Shown here: in pieces, positions 53,972-64,000 of the stretch
Numbering within the stretch: the stretch's first letter is position 1
Layout: each line of letters starts with the position of its first letter
NCBI GenBank assembly: GCA_002104985.1
Contig: MCGO01000101.1
Location: forward strand, 1-64,000
DNA from: Rhizoclosmatium globosum
Lineage: Eukaryota > Chytridiomycota > Chytridiomycetes > Chytridiales > Chytriomycetaceae
Reading direction: 5' to 3'
DNA length: 64,000 bases
Program-made: the position numbers and the translations under genes
Notes under the pieces: generated by a model
What the model was told of the DNA's origin: nothing
Database searches by the model: none
What the model saw: the letters and a program-made list of their open reading frames with translations, nothing else

Positions 53972-55351
53972 TTAAATTTCAAATACGGACAAGATTTCCT
54001 TGTCTGTTAATCCAAACATTTGCTTGGCATTCACCTTGCATTTAACATGTTTCCCTTGCGGGTTTTCAATGAGATACATTTTCATGGCGTCGTCAAACTC
54101 TTGATCAACTTTCATTCCAAAGTGATCATAAATTCGATGAACAGTTGCAATAGGGTCGGCAACAAGATCGTCATACTGAATATCAATAAACTGTTCCGGC
54201 TTCACAACATGATGCTTCAACTCGCTCGCAACGGCTACGTTTGGAATCAATTTAACGTGGCCTTCGTCCACAACTTTTCTGAAATCCTTCACCGACCTAG
54301 CCATCGTTGCCAGTCTTCTCAAAACAGACTTCCCATATCCTCTAGCATCCACGGTTTTGTCGATTCTGTAAGATTCCAGCCGCGAAAGCATAAGAGCAGC
54401 TGATGGAACGACTTTGGTGACGTCACGATGTAAATTGATTATTCTTGCATCTGGAAAGACGGATAGTAAGGCTTGTAAAGAATTGCAATGAATAGGAGAC
54501 TTGAGTAAAACGTGTTCGCGTTTAGGGAATCCAGCCATCAACAGCTGCAGGTATCGCTTCATGTACACATATGCTTGCAGCATATATTCCGTGCTGTGTT
54601 GTACCGCCAATACTTCCGGATCATTTAGAATAGCACTGATGTCTAACTGCTGATGATACATTATCGTCGCATCCTCTTCGAATTCATTCGACGCTATAAA
54701 ATGCGACTCATTGAAGTCGTTCATAAACGTTGGGAACAACGCTTTGAATTTGTGAAGCCCACGATTGGCTCTTGCAATGTTTCTATGCGTTTCCCAACTC
54801 TCTTCAGTAGCAGGTGGTACAACATTCCCCCCAACAGCAGGAGCCATTTCATAATTTTTGATTCCACGCGCTTTGGGGTCACATGCTAGCAGTCGTTGGA
54901 GAAGAGTGGTCCCACTTCGGAATAATCCAACAATAACTAAGGGTGCAACTATCTTAACAGCTTGAACTTCTGGATGCGCAATAACGTATCTCATTACTGC
55001 TTTTCTGTGGGCCAAACATTAGAAGGGGCTATGATACAAGAAGGTGCCAAACCTTCCATCAGCCCTTAAGTACATCTCCTGTTTCAAACAGAACCGCCCT
55101 AACCCGGTATATGAAGCCTCGTTAACAGCTTTAACGAGAGTGGTAGTCATTCTGTGCACTTGGTCCTGAGGCCCAAACACCTTCTCAATTTCAGGTGTGG
55201 CAGAGGTTTGAAACAATCGAAGGATCTTGGCACAATTCAGCAGACACCGTCCAACTCCAAATGGATTAACTGGTGAAAAGAAGTATGCAAGAAACGCAGC
55301 AATCAGCGATCGCGGCGTTTGAGGTAAGGTCTGGTGCAAGGCGGCAGTCAT
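53972..55351 (-). CDS. Sulfotransferase-family protein, 443 aa
   Basis: Exons 55351-55053 and 55004-53972 join GGA AG|A AAA with a 48-nt intron. The PAPS 5'-phosphosulfate loop is clear (VGLFRSGTTLLQRLL), and the 3'-phosphate site is seen in INLHRDVTKVVPSAALML. LLKSPIHCNSLQALL lies between them, and the C-terminal FIDIQYDDLVADPIATVHRI is typical of the Sulfotransfer_3 type. Such enzymes move sulfate from PAPS to sugars, lipids or small molecules; the acceptor is unknown. There is no signal peptide, although a hydrophobic stretch near the N-terminus (SLIAAFLAYFFSPVNPFG) could be a membrane anchor. It shares its strand with the E2 gene upstream. Confidence 0.85.
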
Positions 55352-55522
55352 TTGGTGGAGATGTGAACTTAAATCTGAGTAATGGAAACAGGTTAACCAC
55401 TTTCCATTTTTGCAGAACAATACACAATTCTTTAATGGATTTATGCAATATCAGCAACGCCATGAAGTTCTCTTCGTACATTCCAGCAATGTGTAACAGA
55501 TTCTTAAGATATATCGCAAGAT

Positions 55523-56503
55523 TTAAAGCTCAGGAAACAACTCCACAAACTTGGCATTCGATTTGTTCCACGCCAAACTCTCCCCCGCAAACTTCTTCTT
55601 TTGTTCATCTGTTGTCTTGATACTTCCAGAGGTCTGTGTCTCTTCGACCTGAGCGATTCCGTCGAATTTAGCAAATGCAGAAATTCCTTTCAGTTAGAAA
55701 TCTCACCATAAACGACAGCAGACCATTCAAAATTGTTCCAACGTTCCAGCCGGGACACCAGGTTTCAGCTGTGTAGGAGGGGGAATCAGAATATCGTGTC
55801 ATATCGATCCAGTATTCCTTTGAGAAACCCCAATTCCCCGAATCCCTCTCGTTTCCCATCAATTACCCATCATTCTTGTAAATGACATCGAACAGGTTGC
55901 AAATCCGAGATGGCCGTCATCGGAGACAATCCATTTTGAAACATAGAGCCATGAACACTACAACACAATCCCAACACAACCAAATCCCAACGCAACCACC
56001 CCATCGCTTACACAATCACTATTCTCTGATTGACTGTATCCAACGCCCATATGCAACCACTCAACGGCAACGACTTCCCATCGACAAACAAGAAAGGAAC
56101 CCAGACACTCACGATGGAAGTCACTCATACTCAAGCAAAGCCTTGTACTCGGCGTAAACCGTCCACTCGGCGTAATCATTTGAATCGCAGGTGGAGCGAA
56201 AGGGTAATCCGTTGGAAAGACAACCTTTCCCTGCACAATACCATCGCATTAGCAACCTTGCAACCCTTCCTCAGCAGGAATATAAGTTACCCAATAGAAT
56301 CCTCCTTCATAAACAGTGTCTTTGGGCCCGGTGATGACGTAGTGCCATTCGAGGATGTTTGATTCGAGTGGTTTTGTGAGGATGAATGGGACTGGTTCCT
56401 TTTGGAGAGCGTTGTATTCTTTGCGGAGACGGACGATTGCTGCAATGATTGGAAGTGAGTTGAGGTGTGGGTAAGTTGGGTGCAGACCTCCTTTGCTGGC
56501 CAT
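55523..56503 (-). CDS. UBE2J2: UBE2J2/Ubc6-type ubiquitin-conjugating enzyme, 172 aa
   Basis: Exons 56503-56291, 56230-56113, 55768-55707 and 55648-55523 join in frame to 519 nt. The E2 fold is complete: [17 protein letters not shown], the WHYVITGP strand, [20 protein letters not shown], and [11 protein letters not shown]. The active-site segment [18 protein letters not shown] carries the J-type TxNGRF/LCLSxSDFHP pattern, with Cys as the catalytic residue. [20 protein letters not shown] and [19 protein letters not shown] end the protein. UBE2J2 and Ubc6 act in ER-associated degradation and are normally tail-anchored; here the frame stops right after FPEL with no membrane segment. Either the anchor is lost or a further exon was missed. 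Confidence 0.88.
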
Positions 56504-56578
56504 TTGTTGACTTTGAAACTGAGAAAAAGAAAGAGATTCATCTGGATAGAATCGTTTATTTATGATACAGAGTGTTAT

Positions 56579-57300
56579 TTATGCAAACATGGGCTTCACG
56601 GGAACACTGACAATAAGCTCTCCCTTCTCCCGATTCCACTTTGCACTGCCCTGATCTTCCTTGACCTCTCTTGGGAACCAAAACAATAACTTACTGCAAC
56701 ACGATTAGAATTTCAGCACCATACATCGATCATCGATATTCCAACAAAAACTCACAATTTTGGGCACCGAACATCCAACTTTTCTTTGGTCACGGTCAAT
56801 TCAATATCCTTGAATTCAGTGCCGGGAAGCAGAACAGTCACAATCAAGTCGTCAGAATCATGGAACCCTGGAGTTTTACCCGACATTCCGAGGTACATGT
56901 CTTCAGATGAGACTTTTTGGCGATAAGTCAATGTGTATCTAGGTAGCGGGATGAGATACTAATATCGGGGGAGTTTTCCAACTAACTCGGGTTGAGGACG
57001 CGGATCAGTGACATCAACCTCCTCAATTTCCTCCTCATCCCAAATCTCTTTCGAATCCTTTTTAGCTGATGGTTCAGCAGCAGCAGCAGACGTCGATGAA
57101 ACTGATGGTCCAATTGAACCTGGTGTCAGCTGTTTGGGAATCAGAATATTATGAACACATGAAGCTGTCAAACTCTAAATCCAAACCTTTTGGACAGTGG
57201 AAGACGACGAAGTAGACGGCTTTGCTCTTTCTTCTTCAGCTTTCCAACCAGCTTTAAATAGATCGGTTAAAGCAGAATAGTCATTTGGTTGAATGTCCAT
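56579..57300 (-). CDS. DNAAF6: Dynein axonemal assembly factor DNAAF6 (PIH1D3-like), 184 aa
   Basis: Exons 57300-57187, 57129-56987, 56938-56756 and 56693-56579 join in frame (555 nt). After an acidic N-terminal region (SKEIWDEEEIEEVDVTD) comes PRPQPEYTLTYRQKV, then SSEDMYLGMSGKTPGF, DDLIVTVLLPGTEFKDIELT and KLDVRCPKFKLLFWFPREV. These are the PIH/CS-type domain signatures of DNAAF6. The protein works with HSP90 co-chaperones in the cytoplasm to pre-assemble axonemal dynein arms, so its presence implies a motile flagellum. Its start codon is 60 bp from that of the divergent gamma-SNAP gene, which suggests a shared promoter. Confidence 0.85.
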
Positions 57301-57360
57301 TATTATTTGTTCTACTGATTTGTTGATCGATTTCTTTCCTCCACAAACACTTTCAAATCA
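57301..57360. promoter_or_regulatory. 60-bp bidirectional promoter region
   Basis: Only 60 bp lie between the divergent start codons of DNAAF6 and gamma-SNAP. It is AT- and pyrimidine-rich. Core promoter elements must overlap or lie in the 5' coding parts. Confidence 0.5.
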
Positions 57361-59114
57361 TGTCGCTACAGCAAGGACAAGAACTGATGAGCCAGGGCGA
57401 GAAGCTGTTGAGTATTATCCATACAAGAACTGGATAAGATCAACCAAGGGTAACCCTCCAAACAGCCTCAATAAGAAGTCCTTCTTTGGCAAGGCGACCC
57501 CCGACTACGACCTCGCCCGCCCTCTCTTTGAGCAAGCAGGTACTTTGAAACCATCTTTAAACCATCTTAACTACCCACTTATTAACCAACAAAAAAGCTG
57601 TCCAATTCAAGGCGTCAAAGGCAACTCTTCTCGCCGTTTCTGCGCATTCAAAAGCCGCCGAGTGTTACAAACAACAAAATGCCCTCTTTTTGGCTGGAAA
57701 ACAGTTTGAATCCGCGGCGCTTTTGGCCATGAACGACAAACAACTCAATCAACAATCTGAGGCGGCCCGGCTTTTTAAGGCGGCGGGCGACTTGTTTGTC
57801 ATGTACGGAAACAGTGAAAAGGGGGCAGAGGTTGTTGAAAAGGCGGGACGGTGCGTGGTGGTTGATCGTGTTTCCAAAGTATCTCTTAAAGGTTATCATT
57901 AGCTGCCTCGAAGATACCGATGTTAACCGTGCTATCGAGTACTACAATGATGCAATCTCTCTCTACGATACCGATGGAAAGCCACGTTCTGCGATCGACA
58001 CTTATGGACGATTCATTTCATTCCTTGCCAGACACAAACAGTTGCGTCTTTTTATTCTTATGCTATTGAAACTAAAATTCTTATGAAAGATGGGGACAGG
58101 CTGTCGAAAACTCGGATAAGCTTGTTCAGTTATTCCGTAAATTGGACAATCATCCATCATACAATCGCCAAGTCCTTACTACTACTCTCCTTGTTCTGCT
58201 CTCTGGAGATTCTGTTGATGCTAGAAAGCGTCTTAATGCATATGAAGAGTTCCAAGGTTTCTACGATTCGGATGAGGGAGAAATCAGTCACCAACTTGTT
58301 GAGTCTTTCGAAACTTACGACGACGAACTCCTTGCGAATGTCTTAAAGAGACCAAACATTAAATACTTGGACAATGAAATTGCAAGAGCGTCTTTGGCTC
58401 TTCGTATTCCTGGATCCGGAAAGTCTGCAGCTGCTCCCCAACCACAGTACAATGCCCCACAGCAACAGTTCAACATTCCTCAGAACTTTGGTGCTCCGCA
58501 GCAATATGGAGCTCCACCACAAGGATTCAACCCACCCCACAGCAAAACTACTTCCAACCACCCCAACCCCAAAATGCATTCCAACCTCCACCACGTCAAC
58601 ACTCATCAACCACAACGTCCCTTACACCTCCCAACCAAACATTGCCCGTCAACCCTCCATCCCCGGATCCCAACAACCCATCCCCGCGCGTCAACCCTCC
58701 GTCTCCGGATCCCAACCCTCAATCGCACGTCAACCCTCTCTCGGCCGTGGAGCTGCGGGATACGTATCTCCACCGACAACTCGTCAACCATCTCAACCAG
58801 GTCTCAATGGCGGAAGTGGGAGTGGAAGCGGTGGTTCCCAGGGCCACATTTACACACCACCATTCGGTCAAGACGCACACGTTTATACACCTGCGTTCCC
58901 GCAAGGACAACAAGATGGGCATGTGTACACTCCTGCGTTCCCGCAAGGACAACAGGATGGACACGTGTACACCCCGCAGTTTCCAGGACAGCAGTTTGGG
59001 TCTAGTGGGAACTTGGGTCCACAGCAACAACAAGGGCAGCATATTTACACGCCCCAGTTTGGACAGCAGGGACAAAGGGCGCCCGTTGCTGATGATGACG
59101 ATGATTTGTGTTGA
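57361..59114 (+). CDS. NAPG: Gamma-SNAP with a Gln/Pro-rich YTP-repeat tail
   Basis: The clear exons are up to 57539, 57598-57850, 57903-58040 and 58090 onward. They read KPDYD-like ATPDYDLARPLFEQA, FKASKATLLAVSAHSKAAE, AALLAMNDKQLNQQSEAARL, EKAGRCLEDTDVNRAIEYY and YDTDGKPRSAIDTYGRFIS. The gamma-specific end follows (ESFETYDDELLANVLKRPNI, KYLDNEIARASLALRIP). SNAPs couple NSF to SNARE complexes for membrane fusion. After the usual C-terminus the frame continues about 230 residues as Gln/Pro-rich sequence with repeated HVYTPAFPQGQQDG units and the end DDDDDLC. Two apparent frameshifts lie in the tail (about 58535 and 58615). The link between MSLQQGQELMSQGEKLL and the second block near 57405-57470 also needs a frame change or an unseen intron. 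Confidence 0.78.
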
Positions 59115-59247
59115 TTTTTTCGGGTTGATACGGTGTTCATTATTTGGTATGGGTTTTGGGAGATGTGTTTACCATTAAACTTGTTTTTGTCATTGATTTA
59201 TTCAGATTTTTTTATTTGGTAGCGCCATTGCCACAGTTCCTGCGAAA

Positions 59248-60205
59248 TTATAAGTGTCGCCTAACTCTCGATGCTCTTGGTTTGCAATCTTTCTTGCGAG
59301 TTGTAGTCGGCTGAACAGATTTCTGATACACTCGAACATAATCTACAGCCATAACCACAGGCTCCGTAAAGGTATTCGAGTCAGGTGGTCCAGCCCATGC
59401 ACCACCAACCGCAACATTCAAAATAAAGTAATGCGGAACTACAAACGGCCAATTATCCATGCTCGAACTCACAGGCTTATCAACGCGGTGACAAACCCTA
59501 TCATCAACCGCAAACTGAATCCCCTCTTCACTCCACAAAACCTGATTATTATGAAACTCAGTCACAGCATTCGAAACTACAGTCTGCACATCATTTCCCT
59601 TTGACCCAACAGTCCGCAGCGTGTACGGGGTATGCAGGTTCGAGAAAATTGTGTTGGGTGTTTGACCCACTTGTTCCATGATATCGATTTCCCCACCCTC
59701 CGGCCAAGCGTATTTCGTAGGACCCGAGGTTCCATCCAAATAGCGGGATGTGTTCCGCGGCCACGAGACAGTTTCGCGCGGATTTCAAAGAACCCATATG
59801 TGAAGTCGCGTTTTGTGTTTGTTGTGATACGACCGCTGGAATAAGATTGTCCGCCCCAATTGGGTTGGTCTGAGAGGTCTTCTTTTATTGCTGTGATGTA
59901 GAGGATTCCGTTTGTGCAGTTTACGTTTTTAAGGCGCTTTGGGGCGTAGTATTGGAGTTCGGGGGTTTTGGTTTGCCAGTTGTTGATTTTGTTTCCCCCT
60001 TTTATTTCGCAGTTAATTTGGGAGTTAGGTTTTAAAGTACGTTTGACTAACATGTGTCATAATTCCAAGAAGTTGTGTCAATGAAACCATCTGTGTCAAA
60101 CTCATCAGCCCATACGAGTGAGTAATCGGATGGAATTGATCCAGCATCAATTGCGGTCGCAGTCAAAAGAGCAGCCGCCAATAAGAACAGGGTGCAAAAC
60201 CTCAT
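59248..60205 (-). CDS. Secreted GH16 beta-glucanase (one apparent frameshift)
   Basis: Exon 1 (60205-60052) has a signal peptide (MRFCTLFLLAAALLTATA) and YSLVWADEFDTDGFIDTTSW. Exon 2 (59998-59248) continues NKINNWQTKTPELQYY, NGILYITAIKED, SSGRITTNTKRDFTYGFFEI and RAKLSRGRGTHPAIW. After a frame change between about 59735 and 59760 comes GPTKYAWPEGGEIDIMEQVG, where EIDIME is the GH16 catalytic ExDxxE motif, then WSEEGIQFAVDD and FILNVAVGGAWAGPPD. Such enzymes cleave beta-1,3 (or mixed-linkage) glucans outside the cell, in wall remodelling or feeding. The frameshift sits just before the catalytic block, in the usual WPAFWL position; it may be a sequence error or a real break. Confidence 0.8.
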
Positions 60206-60332
60206 CTCCGTATTATTGTTCAGTTTTTACCAATCAGCTTTCAAGCTCCACTTACTTCAAACAATACTTCTAAATAATTCAAATTAAAGATAGAAAACAG
60301 AAATCGAAGCGGTTCATTTATTGTTCTTTATC

Positions 60333-63300
60333 TTAATCTGCATTCGCATCATCTTCAGAGATAATCTTGACGAAAACACTATATATTCGAGGGAGGTTTA
60401 AATCAAAGCTCTTGCCAGTTAAATCACAACTTACTCTTCCAAACTCGTTTGACTAATTCCCCAATCGAGAATTCCATTCTGTGTCTTTCCCGCTTCCATC
60501 TTTTCAAAGATCGAAGATATGGCATTTTTCACGGACGGGAACTCGTAAGATGCCCTTTGATACGAGTTTAGAGCTAGTAAGATAATACAACTAACACTCA
60601 CATTGTTGAGAACGCATCAATCTGCTTGAAACCAGAGGGCAGTAGAGACTCAACCCATTCACATGCGCGTTTCATGTCGTCGACTTCAGTGTTGAAGTAA
60701 ACTCGGAACCCAGATCCGTAAAGCTCCTTTAATCGGAGGGCTGGTGCAAGACATCGCAGTGTACCTTTTGCCATAATGCCGATTCGGTTACATAGGGCTT
60801 CTGCTTCTTCCATTGAGTGAGTAGTCTAGTTTTTGAATAAATTGACCATAAAAGCTCGTGCCAATGATAGTCTCACCAAGACCACTGCTTTATCTTCCCT
60901 GGCTTCATGAATAATATTCCAAATCAATCGACGAACTTGCGGATCTAATCCAGTCTATTAAGCGTATATTAGGGGTGGTTACAGCCCTCAAATTTATGCT
61001 TACTGTAGGTTCATCCAAGAACACAATCTTCGGCTTTCCAATCAACGCGATGGCAATAGAAAGACGTCGTTTTTCACCACCGGACAGTCTCTTTGTCTGT
61101 CTTTGAGCTAGACTTGAAAGAGAACATAGTTCAAAGCTCGTTGAACATATTCCTTCTCCTCGCTGGCTGGGCACCTTTTAGACGAGCGTAAAAGTATAAA
61201 TGCTCCTCGATAGTCAACTCTTCCCAAAGGATATCAAACTGAGGACAAATGCCCATTACTTTGCAGATTTCTGAAGCATCGGCTTTGATGTCGAAGCCTG
61301 CGAGTAATGCATTTCCAAAACTTGCAGGATAGATTCCCGTCAAAATACTCATCAAGGTAGTTTTTCCAGCGCCGTTCGGACTTCACAACTTAGATTAGCT
61401 TTGGAGTGTTGCAAAGAAAAGCTCTTACCCAAGGAGTCCAAACACAGATCCCATTTCAGCCACAAAGAAACGTCTTTAACAGCGTACTTTGGACCAAGTC
61501 CTTTTCGACTCGCATAGACTTTACGCATATGCGAAATTACTAATGGGCAATCGCGCGGATATTCTCCTTGCTCCACGCGAATCTTTTCAGCTTTGACATC
61601 GGCATCTTCGAAACGGGTTTCATGTTCATCGATTACAAGAGTTTGAGCAAGTTGAGATTCCGAAAGAGGATCCTACAACACGATACCATTTAAGCAAATA
61701 CGGGGAAAAAAGCTTGCATACTTACGATTCCGTTATTTAGTTTTCGTCGCTGTGACTTTTGCCAAGCCAAGTAAGGCATTGTGATGGGAAAGTGCCAAGG
61801 TAATGTCGTTCCGAATTCGGAGGGAATGACGAACGTGAGGTAGGCAGTGAGCAAGCCATAGAAAAATATTTCTGCAATCAGGAACGATATAGCAGCGTAT
61901 GCTTCATTTCCGGCTTTGAGAACGCTGATTTTGTACGGCTACCATGAAATAAGTACCAAAAAACGTGAAAATTAGAACAGCTTACCACTTGACTATTGGT
62001 ATAACTAGCTCGGTTGATAAGAGTAAGAGCGCGATAGAAAGCGAAGGGGGGCCAAAGGAAGTAAGCCATTGGTGCTGTGGTCTTCGCAAAAAGCTGCTCT
62101 GCCACTAATGAAATAATCACTCCAACTAAAACGATGAGAAAGACCAAAACTGTAAATTATGTTAGGTCTTCTATGTATAATTGAGAAAAATTTACCTAGA
62201 GCTATTCGACTGCGGCTGAAAAGAGTACTGAAAAAGAAGGCGAGAATAATTTGATTATGTCCCCAAATGAAAAAGAGAAGAACAAGAACTCCTGTCTCGG
62301 TTCGCGTGAAAAACGTCAGAGTTGTGTTTTTCCCGACAAGAGGAAAACGGCCGTGGAAAATAGGTATAGAACATAAAATGTCGCATAGTGGCTTAAATAG
62401 TACGTCCATGCTTTAAGACCGTTCAGTTTCATCATAATGAATCTAAAGAAAAGTTATTTTTTGTCTTTAATTATAGATGAATATTATTCTTACATCCTGT
62501 CTTCCTTTTCCTTCACCAGCATAATTGTGAAGATTGGGAGTAGAAATGAAACACCGAACGGATATAGGATACGACCTATGAGACCACCTATAGGAACGTC
62601 GAGAAGTGTGCTGGTCGTTTGAGGAAATGCGCGAATTCCTTGCGTTATTGTTGCTCCAGAATATGTTGACGATAGTAAGGCCCTCAACGAAACTTGTCCT
62701 AACTGTGCAACCATCGTCAGCTGGCGCTGTCCTTGTGACGGAAAGTTTCCAGCTCCTTCGATTCTAACATCGGTCCCGAAATGCAAAATCCATTGAGCAT
62801 ATAGATTAGTTTGGTCGAAGGTGTTCAAATATACTGCCCCGTACGGCATATTCTGTGTGACAAGCTGTGCACTTTTGTAAAAATTGGCCAGTTCCAAGGC
62901 GGTTGGATTCGTTTTTAACAGAACTGATTTATCAAGGCCAGCAAGACCTGCAATAACAGAGCTCATCAGTGAGGAGAGGGAATCATCAAGGTCGTTGTCA
63001 ACAGACGACGACGAAAGCTGAGCATAAGGAACTCGATTGAATGTCATCGCTGTCAAGGTTGTTGCGGATGACAGATTCAAATACAAACGACCCTATCATA
63101 TGTAAATTAAGATCGAAAATGAAATCAAGGAATTACCTCAATAGATCCTAGCATTCCTGAATAACCATTCGAGTCTGCTGATGTAGAATAACTAACAAAT
63201 GGCGTCGAAGAAGCCGCTGTTCCAACTGTTTGGGCACCTGTGTATGTGAGTGCAGCCAGAGCTGGCCTTGCCCCAAGGCATGTTGAAAGTCCCACCCCAC

Positions 63301-64000
63301 TCGCAGCCAGAAACCATTGATTTGTTTGATAAGTGGAAAGAAGCGACTGGGCAGTAATGAAGTCGGTGGATGGAACCGTTGGGCTAGCTTGATACAGTGT
63401 AATCAAAGATCCGACCCATCCATTATCTGGAGGTGACATGTACGTGCTATTTTGACATAAGTTGAAATAATTAGTGGAATCTTCAACTCACGTGTCAAGT
63501 TTGGATAATCCTGTCAAGGCCGCATTCTTTTCATAGATTGCACTGTCTTGAGGATAGTTTTCACCAAACCTGTTTCGAATTAGCTCTTTGTTTTAGGTAC
63601 AACCCAAAACAACAAACCAATATACACAAGCATGGCTCGTCTGTGTAACCGTATAACTGAGAACTTGATCGCTATAGTACATAAAGTTAACACTCTTTCC
63701 ATTTTGGGTGCCATATCCATAGATTCGCGAATCAGACGTATTGAAGTACGGAAAACCATAAGATGTGAGAGAATTATTGTTCGAGCAGTATTGTATATTC
63801 TCGACTGTATATGATTGTTGGATAAGTTTACCCAACACAGTTCCAAGTACAGACGAGATGATGACCATCATTAATGGACAGCAGCTGTTCCAAATAATAA
63901 GTCTATGCAAACAATTTTCTAGATATATACCAAACACAGCAAATATTGGTGAACATCTGACGTTTTTGGTAACTGATGGCTTTTCGTGTCAAAGCACGAA
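60333..64000 (-). CDS. ABCA-type ABC transporter, C-terminal part (runs off right edge)
   Basis: Many short exons. From the right edge: RALTRKAISYQKRQM and a first membrane segment (PLMMVIISSVLGTVL), a large lumenal loop to about 62650, then membrane segments (RILYPFGVSFLLPIF, VLVFLIVLVGVIISLVAEQL, FLIAEIFFYGLLTAYLTFV). The nucleotide-binding domain has Walker A GPNGAGKTT split by a 48-nt intron (61381-61428), Q-loop MGICPQFDILW, signature RLSGGEKRRLSIA, Walker B KIVFLDEPT and H-loop THSMEEAEA. It ends TSLEDVFVKIISEDDANAD at the stop 60333-60335. ABCA proteins move lipids. The first membrane segment is close to the edge, so this may be a half-size transporter. Frame breaks appear near 61470 (KDVSL to AEMGSVFGLLG) and 61100-61170. 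Confidence 0.85.

Noticed and set aside
56231..56256. A 26-nt intron in the E2 gene (donor GTTGCT)
   Set aside because: It breaks the frame. The longer intron with donor GTAACT at 56290 gives GGFYWGKVVFP and matches the family.

Overview
The window looks like nuclear DNA from a flagellated (zoosporic) early-diverging fungus, chytrid-like. The evidence is short GT-AG introns (about 45-65 nt), fungal-style BTB, GH16 and tectonin genes, a TTAGGG-type repeat inside an intron, and two genes tied to motile flagella: a DNAAF6-type dynein assembly factor and a CCDC81-type HU-domain protein. The phylum is an inference, because no rRNA or marker phylogeny is available here. No tRNA, rRNA or CRISPR array was found.

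Layout. Positions 1-4950 hold single-copy genes: a CCDC81-like gene running off the left edge, a five-exon BTB/POZ gene, and a divergent RibD-type reductase. At 5040-6098 lies a broken second CCDC81-like copy with the 3' end of a LINE inserted in it. A direct tandem array follows, with a period of about 14.15-14.19 kb (units start near 5961, 20148 and 34298). Each unit carries a secreted tectonin-repeat protein gene (minus) and a divergent DDT-domain gene (plus). In units 1 and 2 the DDT gene is cut inside its PHD-finger codons and joined to a Copia retrotransposon that lacks its 5' LTR. Unit 3 keeps the uninterrupted gene. The Copia polyprotein frame is interrupted by four spliceosome-type introns whose phases all fit. 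A continuous stretch of about 13.1-25.7 kb is rich in single-base indels compared with its sister copies, so the frameshifts there may be assembly errors.

From 41.3 to 53.6 kb there are eight plus-strand genes that I do not recognise. They share one layout: a Pro/Ser/Gln-rich body, one short coiled coil of about 35-45 residues and, in most, a short acidic-hydrophobic C-terminal motif. They look like a lineage-specific expanded family and are the best candidate here for something undescribed. A five-exon CxxC-rich gene and a minus-strand TPR gene lie among them.

From 53.9 kb to the right edge, ordinary genes return: a sulfotransferase, a UBE2J2-type E2, DNAAF6 head-to-head with gamma-SNAP (60 bp apart), a secreted GH16 glucanase, and an ABCA-type transporter running off the right edge. 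The last three show apparent frameshifts. Exon joins were read by hand from GT-AG signals and reading-frame continuity.
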